Assembly: GCA_902812415.1 (NCBI GenBank)
Contig: CADDZJ010000016.1
Location: 1 to 58,766, forward strand
Direction: 5' to 3'
Source: Acidobacteriota bacterium
GTDB taxonomy: Bacteria > Acidobacteriota > Terriglobia > UBA7540
DNA length: 58,766 nucleotides
The notes beneath the pieces are model-generated. The model did not search any database and was not told where the DNA came from. It saw nothing but the letters and a program-made list of their open reading frames with translations. Shown in pieces: positions 37,690 through 46,721 of this stretch (the stretch's first letter is position 1; the number at the start of each line of letters is the position of its first letter). The position numbers were made by a program, and so were the translations under genes.

Positions 37690-37886
37690 TTGTAGCGCTG
37701 GTGTCCCCACCGGCGATTTTTCAGCACTGAGGGCCTGCCCTGAACGAAATGAAGTGACAGCGGCCACGGCGAGAAATATTGTCGTTGTAATTTACGGACC
37801 TCAGTAGCGCTGTAGTTCGCAAGTTCGTTCACGCATCCTGTTACTCGTCAAATGCGCCATCAGACGCGCCCAAGGAGAAAACGATC

Positions 37887-38942
37887 ATGACCGAAGTTAG
37901 GATCGGAGTCATTGGAGCGGGCTGGTGGGCTGTAAAGAACCACATCCCGGTGCTTCAATCCCGTAAAGACGTAAAAGTTATTGCAGTTTGCAGACCGGGG
38001 CGAGACGAGTTACGAAAAGTTCAGGAACAGTTTGGCATCGAGTTCGGAACAGAGGATTATCGGGAACTGCTCGCGCATGAGAATCTCGATGGCGTCGTCG
38101 TCAGTTCTCCGCACCCTTTCCACTATGAGCACGCATCGGCTGCGCTCGGACGCGGACTCCATATGCTGTGTGAGAAACCGATGGTGCTTTATGCTCGTGA
38201 AGCGCGAGAACTCGCTTCGCAGGCCGCCGCAAAGAAGCTGCATTTTCTGATTCCCTACGGCTGGAACTACACGCCGCTGGCCGCTGAAGCCAGAGCTTTG
38301 GTCCTGAAAGGAAAAATCGGTAGGATTGAACACGTGCAATGCCATATGGGCAGCGCCACCCGGGATTTGTTCAGCGGCGAAGAGTTCTGGTTCTCGAAGA
38401 AGGACGCTGTAAAGCCCGATCCGCGCACCTGGAGCGATCCAGCCGGGGGCGGCGGCTTTGCTCACGGGCAGTTAACGCATGCCCTGGCGCTGCTGTTTTA
38501 TGTCACCGGGCTTCAGCCGGAAGAGGTCTTTGCCTTCATGACGTCTTCCAAAACGGGCGCGGACCTTACCAATGCCATCAGTTGCAAATTTACGGGCGGC
38601 GCCACGGGAATGATCGGCGGGGCGGGCATCATGCCTGCGCGGTCCACCTATCAGGTGGATATTCGAGTCTTCGGCACGGAGGGGATGTTACTGCTGGATA
38701 TTGAGCGCCCTCGGCTGGAATTACATCGCCATGACGGAGAAAGGCGAACGATCCCTATTGATCATAAACCCGGAGAATACTCCTGCGTCGAGCCGCTTCA
38801 CGTTTTTGTTGATCTGATTCAAGGCAAGAATGCAGAAAACCGTTCTTCTGCTGAATTGGGAGCCTCGGTGGTGGAGGTTCTTGATGCGGCCTTCCGTTCA
38901 GCCCATTCAGGAAAAGCCCAGAAGGTAGTCGATCTCGCCTGA
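37887..38942 (+). CDS. Gfo/Idh/MocA family oxidoreductase
   Basis: This is an NAD(P)-dependent sugar dehydrogenase of 351 residues. N-terminal Rossmann motif GVIGAGWWAVKNH, then HPFHYEHASAALGRGLHMLCEKPM with the conserved EKP lysine, and a C-terminal alpha/beta substrate domain. It is separated from the previous gene by about 200 bases containing a possible palindromic repeat (around 37690-37740), so it may have its own promoter. Likely oxidises a sugar or polyol in the first step of the pathway. Confidence 0.9.
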   Translation: MTEVRIGVIGAGWWAVKNHIPVLQSRKDVKVIAVCRPGRDELRKVQEQFGIEFGTEDYRELLAHENLDGVVVSSPHPFHYEHASAALGRGLHMLCEKPMVLYAREARELASQAAAKKLHFLIPYGWNYTPLAAEARALVLKGKIGRIEHVQCHMGSATRDLFSGEEFWFSKKDAVKPDPRTWSDPAGGGGFAHGQLTHALALLFYVTGLQPEEVFAFMTSSKTGADLTNAISCKFTGGATGMIGGAGIMPARSTYQVDIRVFGTEGMLLLDIERPRLELHRHDGERRTIPIDHKPGEYSCVEPLHVFVDLIQGKNAENRSSAELGASVVEVLDAAFRSAHSGKAQKVVDLA

Positions 38943-38982
38943 AAATTCTGAAGAGACTTCAAACTCGTTTGGAGGCATTCTC

Positions 38983-40419
38983 GTGAAGCATTACGAAAAC
39001 TTTGTCAACGGCAAGTTCTCACCTTCCGGTTCGAAGGAGCGCATCGAGGTGATTAACCCCTCAACGGGCCAGCCCATCTGCACCGTTCCTGAAAGCAACG
39101 CTTCTGACGTGGACGCGGCGGTTTCAGCCGCCGCTTCGGCCCAACGCGATTGGGCAAAACAGCCCGCCATTGAACGAGCAAAATTCCTGCGGCGGATTGC
39201 GGATAAGATTCGCCAGAACGTCGAACCCCTTGCCCGCATCATCACCGAGGAACAGGGCAAAATTCTCGATCTGGCTCGCGTCGAAGTCGGTTTCACGGCC
39301 GATTACATGGATTACATGGCTGAATGGGCGCGCCGCATCGAGGGCGAAATTCTGGAAAGCGACCGGGCTGGGGAAACTATCCTCCTCTTCCGTCAGCCCA
39401 TCGGAGTGATCGGCGGCATTCTTCCCTGGAACTTCCCTTTCTTTCTTATCGTCCGGAAAGCCGCTCCTGCCCTTGTCACGGGCAACACCATCGTCATTAA
39501 GCCCAGCGAGGAAACGCCTCACAACGCCGTCAAGTTTTGCGAACTGGTTTCCGAGACTGACTTGCCGCCCGGCGTCATCAACATCGTCCATGGCCGTGGC
39601 CCGACGGTTGGAAAGGCGCTCGCCTCCTCGGCCCGCATCGGCATGATCAGCTTTACCGGCAGCGTTGAGACAGGTTCGGCGATTATGGCGGCAGCCGCTC
39701 CAAACATTACGAAAGTCAACCTCGAACTGGGCGGCAAGGCGCCCGCCATTGTGATGTCGGATGCTGACATGGATTTGGCCGTTAAGGCCATGAAAGCCTC
39801 TCGCGTCATCAACAGCGGCCAGGTTTGCAACTGCGCTGAACGGGTTTACGTGCAACGGAAGGTCGCTGATCAGTTTGCAGATAAGCTCACAACCGCAATG
39901 AAAGCCACTCGCTTCGGGAATCCGCTTGTCGATGAGTCGGTGGAATACGGTCCGCTCATTAATGAGGCGGGCTTCCGGAAAGTCGATTCCCTGGTCCATA
40001 GCGCCGTCAAAGCTGGCGCCACCGTGGTGACGGGCGGAAAACGCGCCTCGCGGGATGGAGGTTACTACTACGAGCCTACTGTCATCACCGATTGCCGCCA
40101 GGACATGGAGATTATCCGCCGCGAAGTGTTTGGCCCTGTCGTCCCGATCGTGACGTTCGACGATATCGATGAGGCCATTTCGTACGCCAACGATTCCGAC
40201 TACGGGCTGACTTCATCGATTTATACTCGCGATCTGAACGTCGCCCTGAGAGCGTGCCAGGAGATCCGCTTCGGAGAGACCTACATTAACCGCGAGAATT
40301 TTGAGGCCATGCAAGGGTTTCACGCCGGATGGCGTAAGAGCGGAATTGGAGGCGCCGATGGCAAGCACGGACTTTATGAATTCATGCAGACTCACGTTGT
40401 CTACCTGCAACGCTACTGA
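38983..40419 (+). CDS. aldA: lactaldehyde/glycolaldehyde dehydrogenase
   Basis: This is an aldehyde dehydrogenase of 478 residues, very like Escherichia coli AldA through its C-terminal stretch GETYINRENFEAMQGFHAG and WRKSGIGGADGKHGL. The active-site Cys is C282 (NSGQVC) and the general base E248 (LELGGK). Cofactor loop PWNFPFF and FTGSVETG are present. AldA oxidises L-lactaldehyde and glycolaldehyde. In this operon it follows a pyruvate aldolase, fitting a non-phosphorylating route for a deoxysugar or pentose acid. Confidence 0.92.
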   Translation: MKHYENFVNGKFSPSGSKERIEVINPSTGQPICTVPESNASDVDAAVSAAASAQRDWAKQPAIERAKFLRRIADKIRQNVEPLARIITEEQGKILDLARVEVGFTADYMDYMAEWARRIEGEILESDRAGETILLFRQPIGVIGGILPWNFPFFLIVRKAAPALVTGNTIVIKPSEETPHNAVKFCELVSETDLPPGVINIVHGRGPTVGKALASSARIGMISFTGSVETGSAIMAAAAPNITKVNLELGGKAPAIVMSDADMDLAVKAMKASRVINSGQVCNCAERVYVQRKVADQFADKLTTAMKATRFGNPLVDESVEYGPLINEAGFRKVDSLVHSAVKAGATVVTGGKRASRDGGYYYEPTVITDCRQDMEIIRREVFGPVVPIVTFDDIDEAISYANDSDYGLTSSIYTRDLNVALRACQEIRFGETYINRENFEAMQGFHAGWRKSGIGGADGKHGLYEFMQTHVVYLQRY

Positions 40420-40493
40420 ATTCTTCAGGCGCGCTGACGCTCCAGAGCTGAGGCTCTTCCACGAAACCTTTCAGGGAAGCATGAGAGGCCCCG

Positions 40494-41567
40494 ATGGATA
40501 ATGTTCGCATTGCGCTGCTCGGGTCCGGATTTGTAGCCGATTTCTATCTGCAAGGACTGGCGAACGTGCGCAGCGGCGAGGTGGTGGCGAACTATTCCCG
40601 GACGCCGGAGAGAGCCAACGCTTTCGCCCGCGCGTGGTCAATCCCGGAATCCACGACCGACCTTCAGGCCCTTATCGCTCGCAACGACATCGATCTTTAC
40701 GTGATCGCTCTTCCGAACGAGATGCACCTCCCTGTCTCGCTCATGTTGTCGAGCGCCGGAAGGAATCAGGTATGCACCAAGCCGTTGGGACGGACAGACC
40801 GAGAGGCGCGGTCGATGCTGGATGCCGCCAAAGCCTCCGGCGCGATGCACGGCTATGCGGAGACCGAGGTCTTTGCGCCCGCCGTGGTCAAGGCCCGGCA
40901 GATGATTGAGCACGGCGCTCTGGGACGCGTGCTCTGGGTGCGGTCCCGCGAGTCACATGGAGGGCCGCACAGCGCGCACTTTTGGGATGTGGAAAAGACC
41001 GGAGGTGGCGCCCTGAACGACCTTGGCTGCCATTGCATCGAAGCAGCTCGTTATTTCTTTGGCAAGGAAGACAAAATTGTTGAAGTCATGGCGTGGGGCG
41101 CTCGCCTGGTCCACCATGACAAGACCCAGGGCGAAGATAACGCTCTGCTGGCGCTGAAATTTGAAAGCGGCGGCTTCGCGCACTGCGAGCTTTCATGGAC
41201 TACGAAGGGCGGGCTCGATCTTCGCAATGAAATCCACGGTTCGGAGGGATCGATTTTTACCGATGTGACTCGCAGCACGCCGATCTGGGCGTTTACAACT
41301 CAATCGGCGGGTTACGTTCTGGAAAAAGCGGAAATCGATTCGGGTTGGACGCGGCCCCTTCCGGAAGAAGCTTTCACCTACGGATATCAGGGTGAGATGC
41401 GCCACTTTGTTAATTGTCTCCGCCAACATGCGACGCCCCGCGAAACTTACGAGGATGGCTACATCGTGAACTGCATCCTCGACGCCGGTTACGAATCCAT
41501 GCGATCCCATCAGTGGGTTGGCGTGAATTATGGAACTCCGCCTGCGCCGATTCGTATGAAGGAGTAA
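40494..41567 (+). CDS. Gfo/Idh/MocA family oxidoreductase
   Basis: This is the second Gfo/Idh/MocA enzyme of the cluster, 357 residues. N-terminal IALLGSGFVADFYLQGLA is the NAD-binding loop. The usual EKP is replaced by TKPLGR (catalytic Lys kept), and the substrate-domain motif GGGALNDLGCHCIEAARYF is present. It is only moderately similar to the oxidoreductase at 37887, so the two probably act on different intermediates or in opposite directions. Last enzyme of the plus-strand cluster. Confidence 0.9.
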   Translation: MDNVRIALLGSGFVADFYLQGLANVRSGEVVANYSRTPERANAFARAWSIPESTTDLQALIARNDIDLYVIALPNEMHLPVSLMLSSAGRNQVCTKPLGRTDREARSMLDAAKASGAMHGYAETEVFAPAVVKARQMIEHGALGRVLWVRSRESHGGPHSAHFWDVEKTGGGALNDLGCHCIEAARYFFGKEDKIVEVMAWGARLVHHDKTQGEDNALLALKFESGGFAHCELSWTTKGGLDLRNEIHGSEGSIFTDVTRSTPIWAFTTQSAGYVLEKAEIDSGWTRPLPEEAFTYGYQGEMRHFVNCLRQHATPRETYEDGYIVNCILDAGYESMRSHQWVGVNYGTPPAPIRMKE

Positions 41568-41588
41568 AGGCAGTCCGGAGGAATGATA

Positions 41589-41789
41589 ATGGTCAAGTTT
41601 CTGCTTTGGTGCATTCTCCTCGCGCTATGTTGGCCGCTGGCGCTTTTGGCCTTGGTCCTTTACCCCTTGGTCTGGCTTCTTCTATTGCCGTTACGGCTCG
41701 CGGGTGTTGTCGTAGAAGGAGTGTTTGCGCTTCTTGTCGGCCTCATCCTGCTGCCCAGCCGGCTGCTGCGCGGGCCCTGCCGGGTGTGA
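41589..41789 (+). CDS. small hydrophobic membrane protein
   Basis: A protein of 66 residues that is almost entirely hydrophobic with two helices (FLLWCILLALCWPLALLALV and GVFALLVGLILLP). The GGAGGA at 41577-41582 is spaced correctly for the ATG at 41589 rather than the one at 41583. No function is known to me. It lies directly after the sugar cluster and could be cotranscribed. Confidence 0.6.
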   Translation: MVKFLLWCILLALCWPLALLALVLYPLVWLLLLPLRLAGVVVEGVFALLVGLILLPSRLLRGPCRV

Positions 41790-41864
41790 TTCTCTGTTCG
41801 CGCACCGCCTCCTCAAGGACCTTACCCAGTACATTGGAAGAGGCTATCTCAGCCATAACGCAGC

Positions 41865-42272
41865 CTAACATTTTTTCGATGCGGTCGCCTTTGTCCTCTC
41901 GCGTTCGGCGACTTCCTGCGCGCGGAACTTCGCGATGCGTTCGATCAGCTTCGCAGGGACAGGCTTGAAAAGCGGGAAGCGGATCGTGCCCTTGCTGACC
42001 TTGTAGGGGGTAAGGTCAGCCTTGAATGCGGCGACGACGCGATCCGTGGCGGGGTAGAGCGAGTAGTGTTGTTTCCATCCCGCGAAAAAGAGGAGGCGGC
42101 TGCCGTGTAGTTTGTACGCGGGAATCTGGTAGGAGATCACTTCCTCGGCTCTAGGTAGCGCCTTGCGGATGGCGCTACGCACGCGCTTGAGCGCGTCCTG
42201 CGCGGCCTTGGGCTGCGAGGCGATATACTCATCCACGGACTTGAAATCGGTCTTGGCCACCGGATCGGGCAA
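41865..42272 (-). CDS. DUF1801 / YdhG-like protein
   Basis: A small soluble protein (135 residues) with VDEYIASQPKAAQDALKRVR, EVISYQIPAYKLHG, HYSLYPATD and IRFPLFKPVPAKLI, the conserved blocks of DUF1801 (frataxin-like fold, sometimes called iron chaperone). Its biochemical role is not established. Lys-rich C-terminus. Same strand as the aldo/keto reductase gene upstream but probably independent. Confidence 0.87.
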   Translation of the reverse strand: MPDPVAKTDFKSVDEYIASQPKAAQDALKRVRSAIRKALPRAEEVISYQIPAYKLHGSRLLFFAGWKQHYSLYPATDRVVAAFKADLTPYKVSKGTIRFPLFKPVPAKLIERIAKFRAQEVAERERTKATASKKC

Positions 42273-42353
42273 CGACTCGCCTGAAACAGTTCGCTTACAC
42301 CGATTCGCCTATACGGTTGCCTTATTTGTTCGGTTGCAGCTTCAGGCTGGCGG

Positions 42354-43238
42354 CTACGCGAACGCCAGGTTCACATTCTCAATGGCTTCGTCGATCTCTG
42401 CTGTATTCTTATAACCAACTGTGACGCTATCGACGCCCGCGTGCCTGAACGCGAATCTCATCGACTTCTGGCGATCGGCGCGGGTTGTGAACGCGCCTTC
42501 TCCCACCAGTTTCATGCTGATCACGCCCATATCCTCTTTGCGGGCCTGCTTCACATACCCGACCACCTCAGGGACATTCCCCAATCCGTCCGTGTTGTAA
42601 TCTTCCGCGTCCATCCTCACGCCTTTATGGTTCATCCGGATCATCGCCACCTGAAGCCACCTGGTCTCCGGAACCTGCCGCAACGCGGGGAGGCCGTGCA
42701 CCGAGGCGCCGTGGGCGATGACCATCTGCTTCGCCTGGGCTTCCATGATGCCTTCCTGCCACCGGATGCTGTCTTGCGGCCAGGTTGCCACGTGCTGCCA
42801 GTGCAGCAGCATCACATCGAAGTAGTCGGTATTGGCAAGCTTCCGCAACTCGTCGATTTTCTGAAGCGGATCGACGCCCTCCCGCGTGGTCACCTTCGAC
42901 ATCAGGCGATAGCTATCGCGCGGAATGCCCTTCAGCGCCACCCCGAGCATCCGGTGCATGTCCGTGTACGATTCAGCGGTCTCAAAGAAGCGAATACCCC
43001 GGTCGTAGGCGTAACGGACAAGCCTCGTGAACTGATCTTGTCCGAGGTCGCGCTGCACTCGCCCGCTGAAGGTGCCGGTGCCGAAGGCCAGACGCGTCAC
43101 CTTGACGTTGGATTTCCCGAGCGTCACCCACTCGGTCGCCGCTTCGCGGCTCGCTCTGAGCGGCAAAGTTCCGGCGCCCGCGAGAGCCACTGTGGCAAGG
43201 CCGGTCTTCAGGAAGTCACGTCGGGTGTAGCAGGTCAT
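42354..43238 (-). CDS. aldo/keto reductase with Tat signal
   Basis: An AKR-fold oxidoreductase of 294 residues. Twin-arginine export signal TRRDFLKTGLATVALAGAG, then TRLAFGTGTFSG, FFETAESYTD (catalytic Asp/Tyr region), VMLLHWQHV and GVDSVTVGYKN. The conserved Lys and His appear in LMSKVT and LLHW. I start at the ATG 43238, which follows GGAGGA; the longer frame to 43349 has no ribosome site. Export of an NADPH-type enzyme is unusual, but Tat-exported AKRs of this kind are known. Substrate unknown. Confidence 0.87.
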   Translation of the reverse strand: MTCYTRRDFLKTGLATVALAGAGTLPLRASREAATEWVTLGKSNVKVTRLAFGTGTFSGRVQRDLGQDQFTRLVRYAYDRGIRFFETAESYTDMHRMLGVALKGIPRDSYRLMSKVTTREGVDPLQKIDELRKLANTDYFDVMLLHWQHVATWPQDSIRWQEGIMEAQAKQMVIAHGASVHGLPALRQVPETRWLQVAMIRMNHKGVRMDAEDYNTDGLGNVPEVVGYVKQARKEDMGVISMKLVGEGAFTTRADRQKSMRFAFRHAGVDSVTVGYKNTAEIDEAIENVNLAFA

Positions 43239-43399
43239 GGGTGTTCCTCCAATGCCCCGTATCTTACCATAAGTGCGCCCCCAGATACTTCCCCAGTTGC
43301 GGGAAGATTTGACCCTCCCAAACCAGCCTCGAAGGCGCCGGCGCGTCAAGACGGAATTGAATGGAGGCGTCGCTAATCGGCCGCGCCTGCCCTGCCGAC

Positions 43400-44803
43400 T
43401 TATAAAAGAGGGGCAATTTTGGGATGGCGGCTGTAAGCCTCGTCAAGCAATTCGACAACGTGCATGACGCGCCGTTTCGGCTTGTTGCTGGCCGCCACGC
43501 CCGCGCGCAGTTGCAGCAGGCAGCCCGGGTTAGCGGTCAGAATGACGTCCGCGCCGGTCTCATCGATACGCTGCATCTTCGCCTCCAACAGGCTTTGCGC
43601 GATGTCACGATGAACCACGTTATAGATGCCCGCGCTGCCACAGCAGATTTCAGCTTCAGGAAGCTCGACGAATTCCACCCCGGGCAGGGCCTGGATCAAG
43701 CGCCGGGGCGCCGAGCGGATGCGCTGCGCATGCGCCAAATGGCAGGGGTCCTGGTAGGTCACTCGCAGGTTGGCGCGAGCGAAGTCGCGGTTCAAATCGA
43801 TTGCAGCGAGAAATTCGCTCACGTCTTGGACGCGCGCGCTGAACCGCCTGGCTTCTTCGTAGTGCTCCTGTCCGACCTGCTCAAAAAGTTCAGGATATTC
43901 CTTCAACACGGACCCACACCCGGCGGCGTTGGTGATGATCGCATCAAGGTTTCCGGCATTGAACGCGCGGATGTTCTTCAGAGCCATTTCGCGCGCCAGG
44001 TCGCGCCATCCGGCATGCACATGCAACGCTCCGCAGCAGCCCTGGCCCGGCGGAATCGCCACTTCGCAGCCGTTCCGAGCCAGCACTCGCAGCGTCGCCT
44101 CATTGAGGTTTGCAAAAGCGAGATTGGCAATGCACCCCGCCACAAAGGCCACGCGATATCGGCGCGGCCCGACTGCAGGCGCCACTGTTCCCAAACGTGA
44201 AAAGAAAAATGGCTTTTCCATCCGGGGCGAAAGCCTCGCCGCGTGTTCGAGGTTTCCCGGAATCATTCTGAGCAAGCCGGAGGCGAGAACCGCTCTTTCC
44301 AGGCCGGAACGCTGGTAGAAACGCAAGAGCCTGCCGAGAATCTCAAGCCGCCGCGGATGAGGCAGGAGCTCGCGGAAAAAGACTTTGCGCAAAAAAGTCG
44401 CAGCGGCTGGACGGCGATAATATTTCTGGATTTGCCCGCGGGCGGCTTCGATCAGCCGGCCATATTGGACGCCGGAAGGACAGGCCGTCTCGCATCCCCG
44501 GCAATCGAGGCAAAGGTCCATATGGCGCACGAAGGCTTCGCCCAGCGGTAATCGGCCACGCTCCACCTGAATCATCTGATAGATGCGGCCGCGAGGCGAA
44601 TCCATCTCCTGACCGAGCGCCCGATAGGTTGGACAGCTATTCAGACACAGGCCGCAGTGGACGCATTTGGAGTAATCCTCCCAACGAGGGGCTTCGCCGG
44701 GCCCATAACCGCCGGCGCCGCTCGATTTTTCCGCTTTCGAGGCCGGCGGAATCAAATCGTTTGACGGCTGGGATAAGGTCGTTTCTTTAACCGCTTGCGA
44801 CAC
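43400..44803 (-). CDS. glcF: glycolate oxidase iron-sulfur subunit
   Basis: A (Fe-S)-binding protein of 467 residues. Two [4Fe-4S] motifs (CVHCGLCLNSCP and CLDCRGCETACP) and two CCG domains (PGQGCCGALHVHAG, EICCGSAGIYNVV) define GlcF. The catalytic FAD subunits GlcD/GlcE are not in this window, so either they are elsewhere or this works with another dehydrogenase such as a D-lactate enzyme. It would feed electrons from glycolate or lactate to quinone. With AldA making glycolate or lactate nearby, a shared pathway is plausible. Confidence 0.87.
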   Translation of the reverse strand: MSQAVKETTLSQPSNDLIPPASKAEKSSGAGGYGPGEAPRWEDYSKCVHCGLCLNSCPTYRALGQEMDSPRGRIYQMIQVERGRLPLGEAFVRHMDLCLDCRGCETACPSGVQYGRLIEAARGQIQKYYRRPAAATFLRKVFFRELLPHPRRLEILGRLLRFYQRSGLERAVLASGLLRMIPGNLEHAARLSPRMEKPFFFSRLGTVAPAVGPRRYRVAFVAGCIANLAFANLNEATLRVLARNGCEVAIPPGQGCCGALHVHAGWRDLAREMALKNIRAFNAGNLDAIITNAAGCGSVLKEYPELFEQVGQEHYEEARRFSARVQDVSEFLAAIDLNRDFARANLRVTYQDPCHLAHAQRIRSAPRRLIQALPGVEFVELPEAEICCGSAGIYNVVHRDIAQSLLEAKMQRIDETGADVILTANPGCLLQLRAGVAASNKPKRRVMHVVELLDEAYSRHPKIAPLL

Positions 44804-44966
44804 AAGAGAAGCTCACTCATGCAGAGTTGCAGCAGCATCCTTGAAGCCCGCTAGAACCATGCAGCCCGTTGCAGCCCTGCGCCCGGCTGATCGCGTTTAT
44901 AAAAAGACCTGAGTTCGAGCAGCTCGGAATCGATTCAGCGAAAACTAAAGCAGCCGCGCCAGCTTG

Positions 44967-46046
44967 TTATTGAATCGGCAGCCGGACTCCTGCGATGTCA
45001 ATAGCCAGTTCGTAGAGGGACGTATTGGAAGCCAGAATCATCGTGCGGTGAGACGTGAACGCCAGCCCGACAATGCCCTGGCCGGAGACCAGCGGTTCAG
45101 GCTTGGCATCCGGGGTCAGGCGAATGATCCCTCGCTGCCCCCACAAAGAAGCCGCCACATAGAGATTCCCATTGACGTCAAACGCCAGGCCCTGCGGACG
45201 CCCCAATCCACGATAGAAAGAAGAAACCTCGCCCGAAGGCAGGATGCGATAAATATGATCAAAACTGGACGTGGTCGGGCCAGTGACGTAGAGGCATCGA
45301 TCAGGACCGAAGGCCAGATGGTAAGCAGCGACGCTGGGTTCAAGCGTGGCAAAAACAAAAATTTGCCGGTCACGGCTGATTTTGAAGATCGTTCCGCTGC
45401 GGTCGCCGACGTAAAGGTTCCCTTCCTGATCGAAAGCAAGACCCGTCGCAATTCCCATGCCTTCAGCATAGATCGAGCGGCGTCCTTCCGGAGTCACCTG
45501 ATAGATCGTCCCTTCCATCCGGCTGGAGACATAAAGCAAACCCTCGCGGTCAAAGGCGAGCCCGGTCGGATTCATCAGATCCGTCAGAAACGTCCGCACC
45601 GTATGATTCGGCTCGATCTTGTAGACCGAGACCGGCGTCTTTTGCCCGCGGCTTCCGCTGAAAGTGGTAAAAATATTTCCGGCGGCATCCACCGCCGGAT
45701 TGGCAACCGGATGAAGGTTTTCCGCGAAACTGATTCCGATTGAAACCGGCGTGGGAGCGCTCACCGCAGAGCCGGTATCGACCACCACATCTCCGCGCAC
45801 CACGCCCTCAGGCACTCTGACGATCAGGCGATTGGGAGAGCTCAGCAACACGCTGGCGGGCCTGTCTCCAAACCTCACCTGCGGCCGGACCAGGCCGTTT
45901 TCCGTGAAGCCGTTGCCTCGAATGCATATCTCTCCACCCGAGATCGCTGCGCGGGGAGCCACTTCCGTAATCGTCGGTCCTGTTTGAAGCGAACCGTGCT
46001 TTTCCATGGATGGGTCTGATTTACCCGCTTTCTTCCACAAGCTCAT
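44967..46046 (-). CDS. IPT/TIG and NHL/SMP-30-like beta-propeller protein
   Basis: About 359 residues. An N-terminal IPT/TIG domain (ITEVAPRAAISGGEICIRGN) is followed by a six-bladed propeller with repeats such as GLAFDREGLLYVSSRMEG, GLAFDQEGNLYVGDRSGT and GLAFDVNGNLYVAAS. There is no evident signal peptide from the start MSLWKK, whose ATG overlaps the pgpA stop (ATGA). Function is unknown; propellers of this kind bind ligands or act as lactonases. The longer frame to 46124 runs antisense-like into pgpA and is rejected. Confidence 0.75.
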   Translation of the reverse strand: MSLWKKAGKSDPSMEKHGSLQTGPTITEVAPRAAISGGEICIRGNGFTENGLVRPQVRFGDRPASVLLSSPNRLIVRVPEGVVRGDVVVDTGSAVSAPTPVSIGISFAENLHPVANPAVDAAGNIFTTFSGSRGQKTPVSVYKIEPNHTVRTFLTDLMNPTGLAFDREGLLYVSSRMEGTIYQVTPEGRRSIYAEGMGIATGLAFDQEGNLYVGDRSGTIFKISRDRQIFVFATLEPSVAAYHLAFGPDRCLYVTGPTTSSFDHIYRILPSGEVSSFYRGLGRPQGLAFDVNGNLYVAASLWGQRGIIRLTPDAKPEPLVSGQGIVGLAFTSHRTMILASNTSLYELAIDIAGVRLPIQ

Positions 46047-46579
46047 GAAATCGCAAGCCCTAACAAAAAGAGTGCCACCGCGCTGTAGGCCCCTGCAACC
46101 ACGTCGTCCGTCATAATGCCCCACCCGCCTGGCAGGCGCTCAGCGCGGCGCGCTGGAAATGGTTTGAGAACATCAAAAAGTCTAAAGAGCCCTAATCCTG
46201 CTAGCAACCATAACCAACCCGGCAAGGGGCGCAGAATGAACGTCAATATTTGCCCCGCGACTTCATCAATCACGACCGCGCCCGGATCGGTTGCTCCGAA
46301 GTATTTTTCGGCCCGGCTTGCAGCCCATACGCCCACGCCGTAAAGGATGATCCCAAGAACGGCTACCGCGATCGAGAAAGTCCGAGCATCCCCAACAAGG
46401 CGTTGCAGAACTGCAACGCATGCCATCCCGACCAAAGAACCCGCTGTCCCAGGCGCAATGGGAAAATGACCCACCGGCCCTACCGTGGCCACCTGAACCG
46501 CAACATCGGGGCGCGGCTCAGTCAAGGTTTTCCTCGGCGGACGCTTCGTTTTCCTTATCCTGCCTCTTCTCACCCTCAT
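46043..46579 (-). CDS. pgpA: phosphatidylglycerophosphatase A
   Basis: PgpA dephosphorylates phosphatidylglycerophosphate in the inner membrane. Motifs GHFPIAPGTAGS, DPGAVVIDEVAGQ, FRLFDVLKPFPA and GGWGIMTDDVVAGAYS cover all conserved acidic residues. About four helices. The reading from 46579 overlaps yacG by 62 bases; a TTG at 46525 (LTEPRPDV), overlapping the yacG stop by 8 bases, may be the true start, as it fits the tight overlaps of this operon. Confidence 0.92.
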   Translation of the reverse strand: MRVRRGRIRKTKRPPRKTLTEPRPDVAVQVATVGPVGHFPIAPGTAGSLVGMACVAVLQRLVGDARTFSIAVAVLGIILYGVGVWAASRAEKYFGATDPGAVVIDEVAGQILTFILRPLPGWLWLLAGLGLFRLFDVLKPFPARRAERLPGGWGIMTDDVVAGAYSAVALFLLGLAIS

Positions 46580-46721
46580 CGGTGAGAGGCGAAGAGATGC
46601 GGTAACGACCTGAGAGCCAGTTGTCGAGATCGATCATGCGGCAGCGCTCGCTACAGAACGGACGAAACGGATTCGGCCTGGTCTCGATTTCACGCTTGCA
46701 AATGGGGCAGCGTGTTGCCAT
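46518..46721 (-). CDS. yacG: DNA gyrase inhibitor / zinc-binding protein YacG
   Basis: A 67-residue protein with the complete zinc site CPIC...FCSERCRMIDLDNWL of YacG. Escherichia coli YacG inhibits gyrase. The tail is acidic (DEGEKRQDKENEASAEENLD). It overlaps rimO by 32 bases upstream and pgpA downstream, so translation is coupled. Confidence 0.9.
   Translation of the reverse strand: MATRCPICKREIETRPNPFRPFCSERCRMIDLDNWLSGRYRISSPLTDEGEKRQDKENEASAEENLD

Noticed and set aside
41414-41968. A 184-residue plus-strand frame
   Set aside because: Overlaps the end of an oxidoreductase gene, the small membrane protein gene and the DUF1801 gene in other frames; composition is Arg/Ala/Ser-rich noise.
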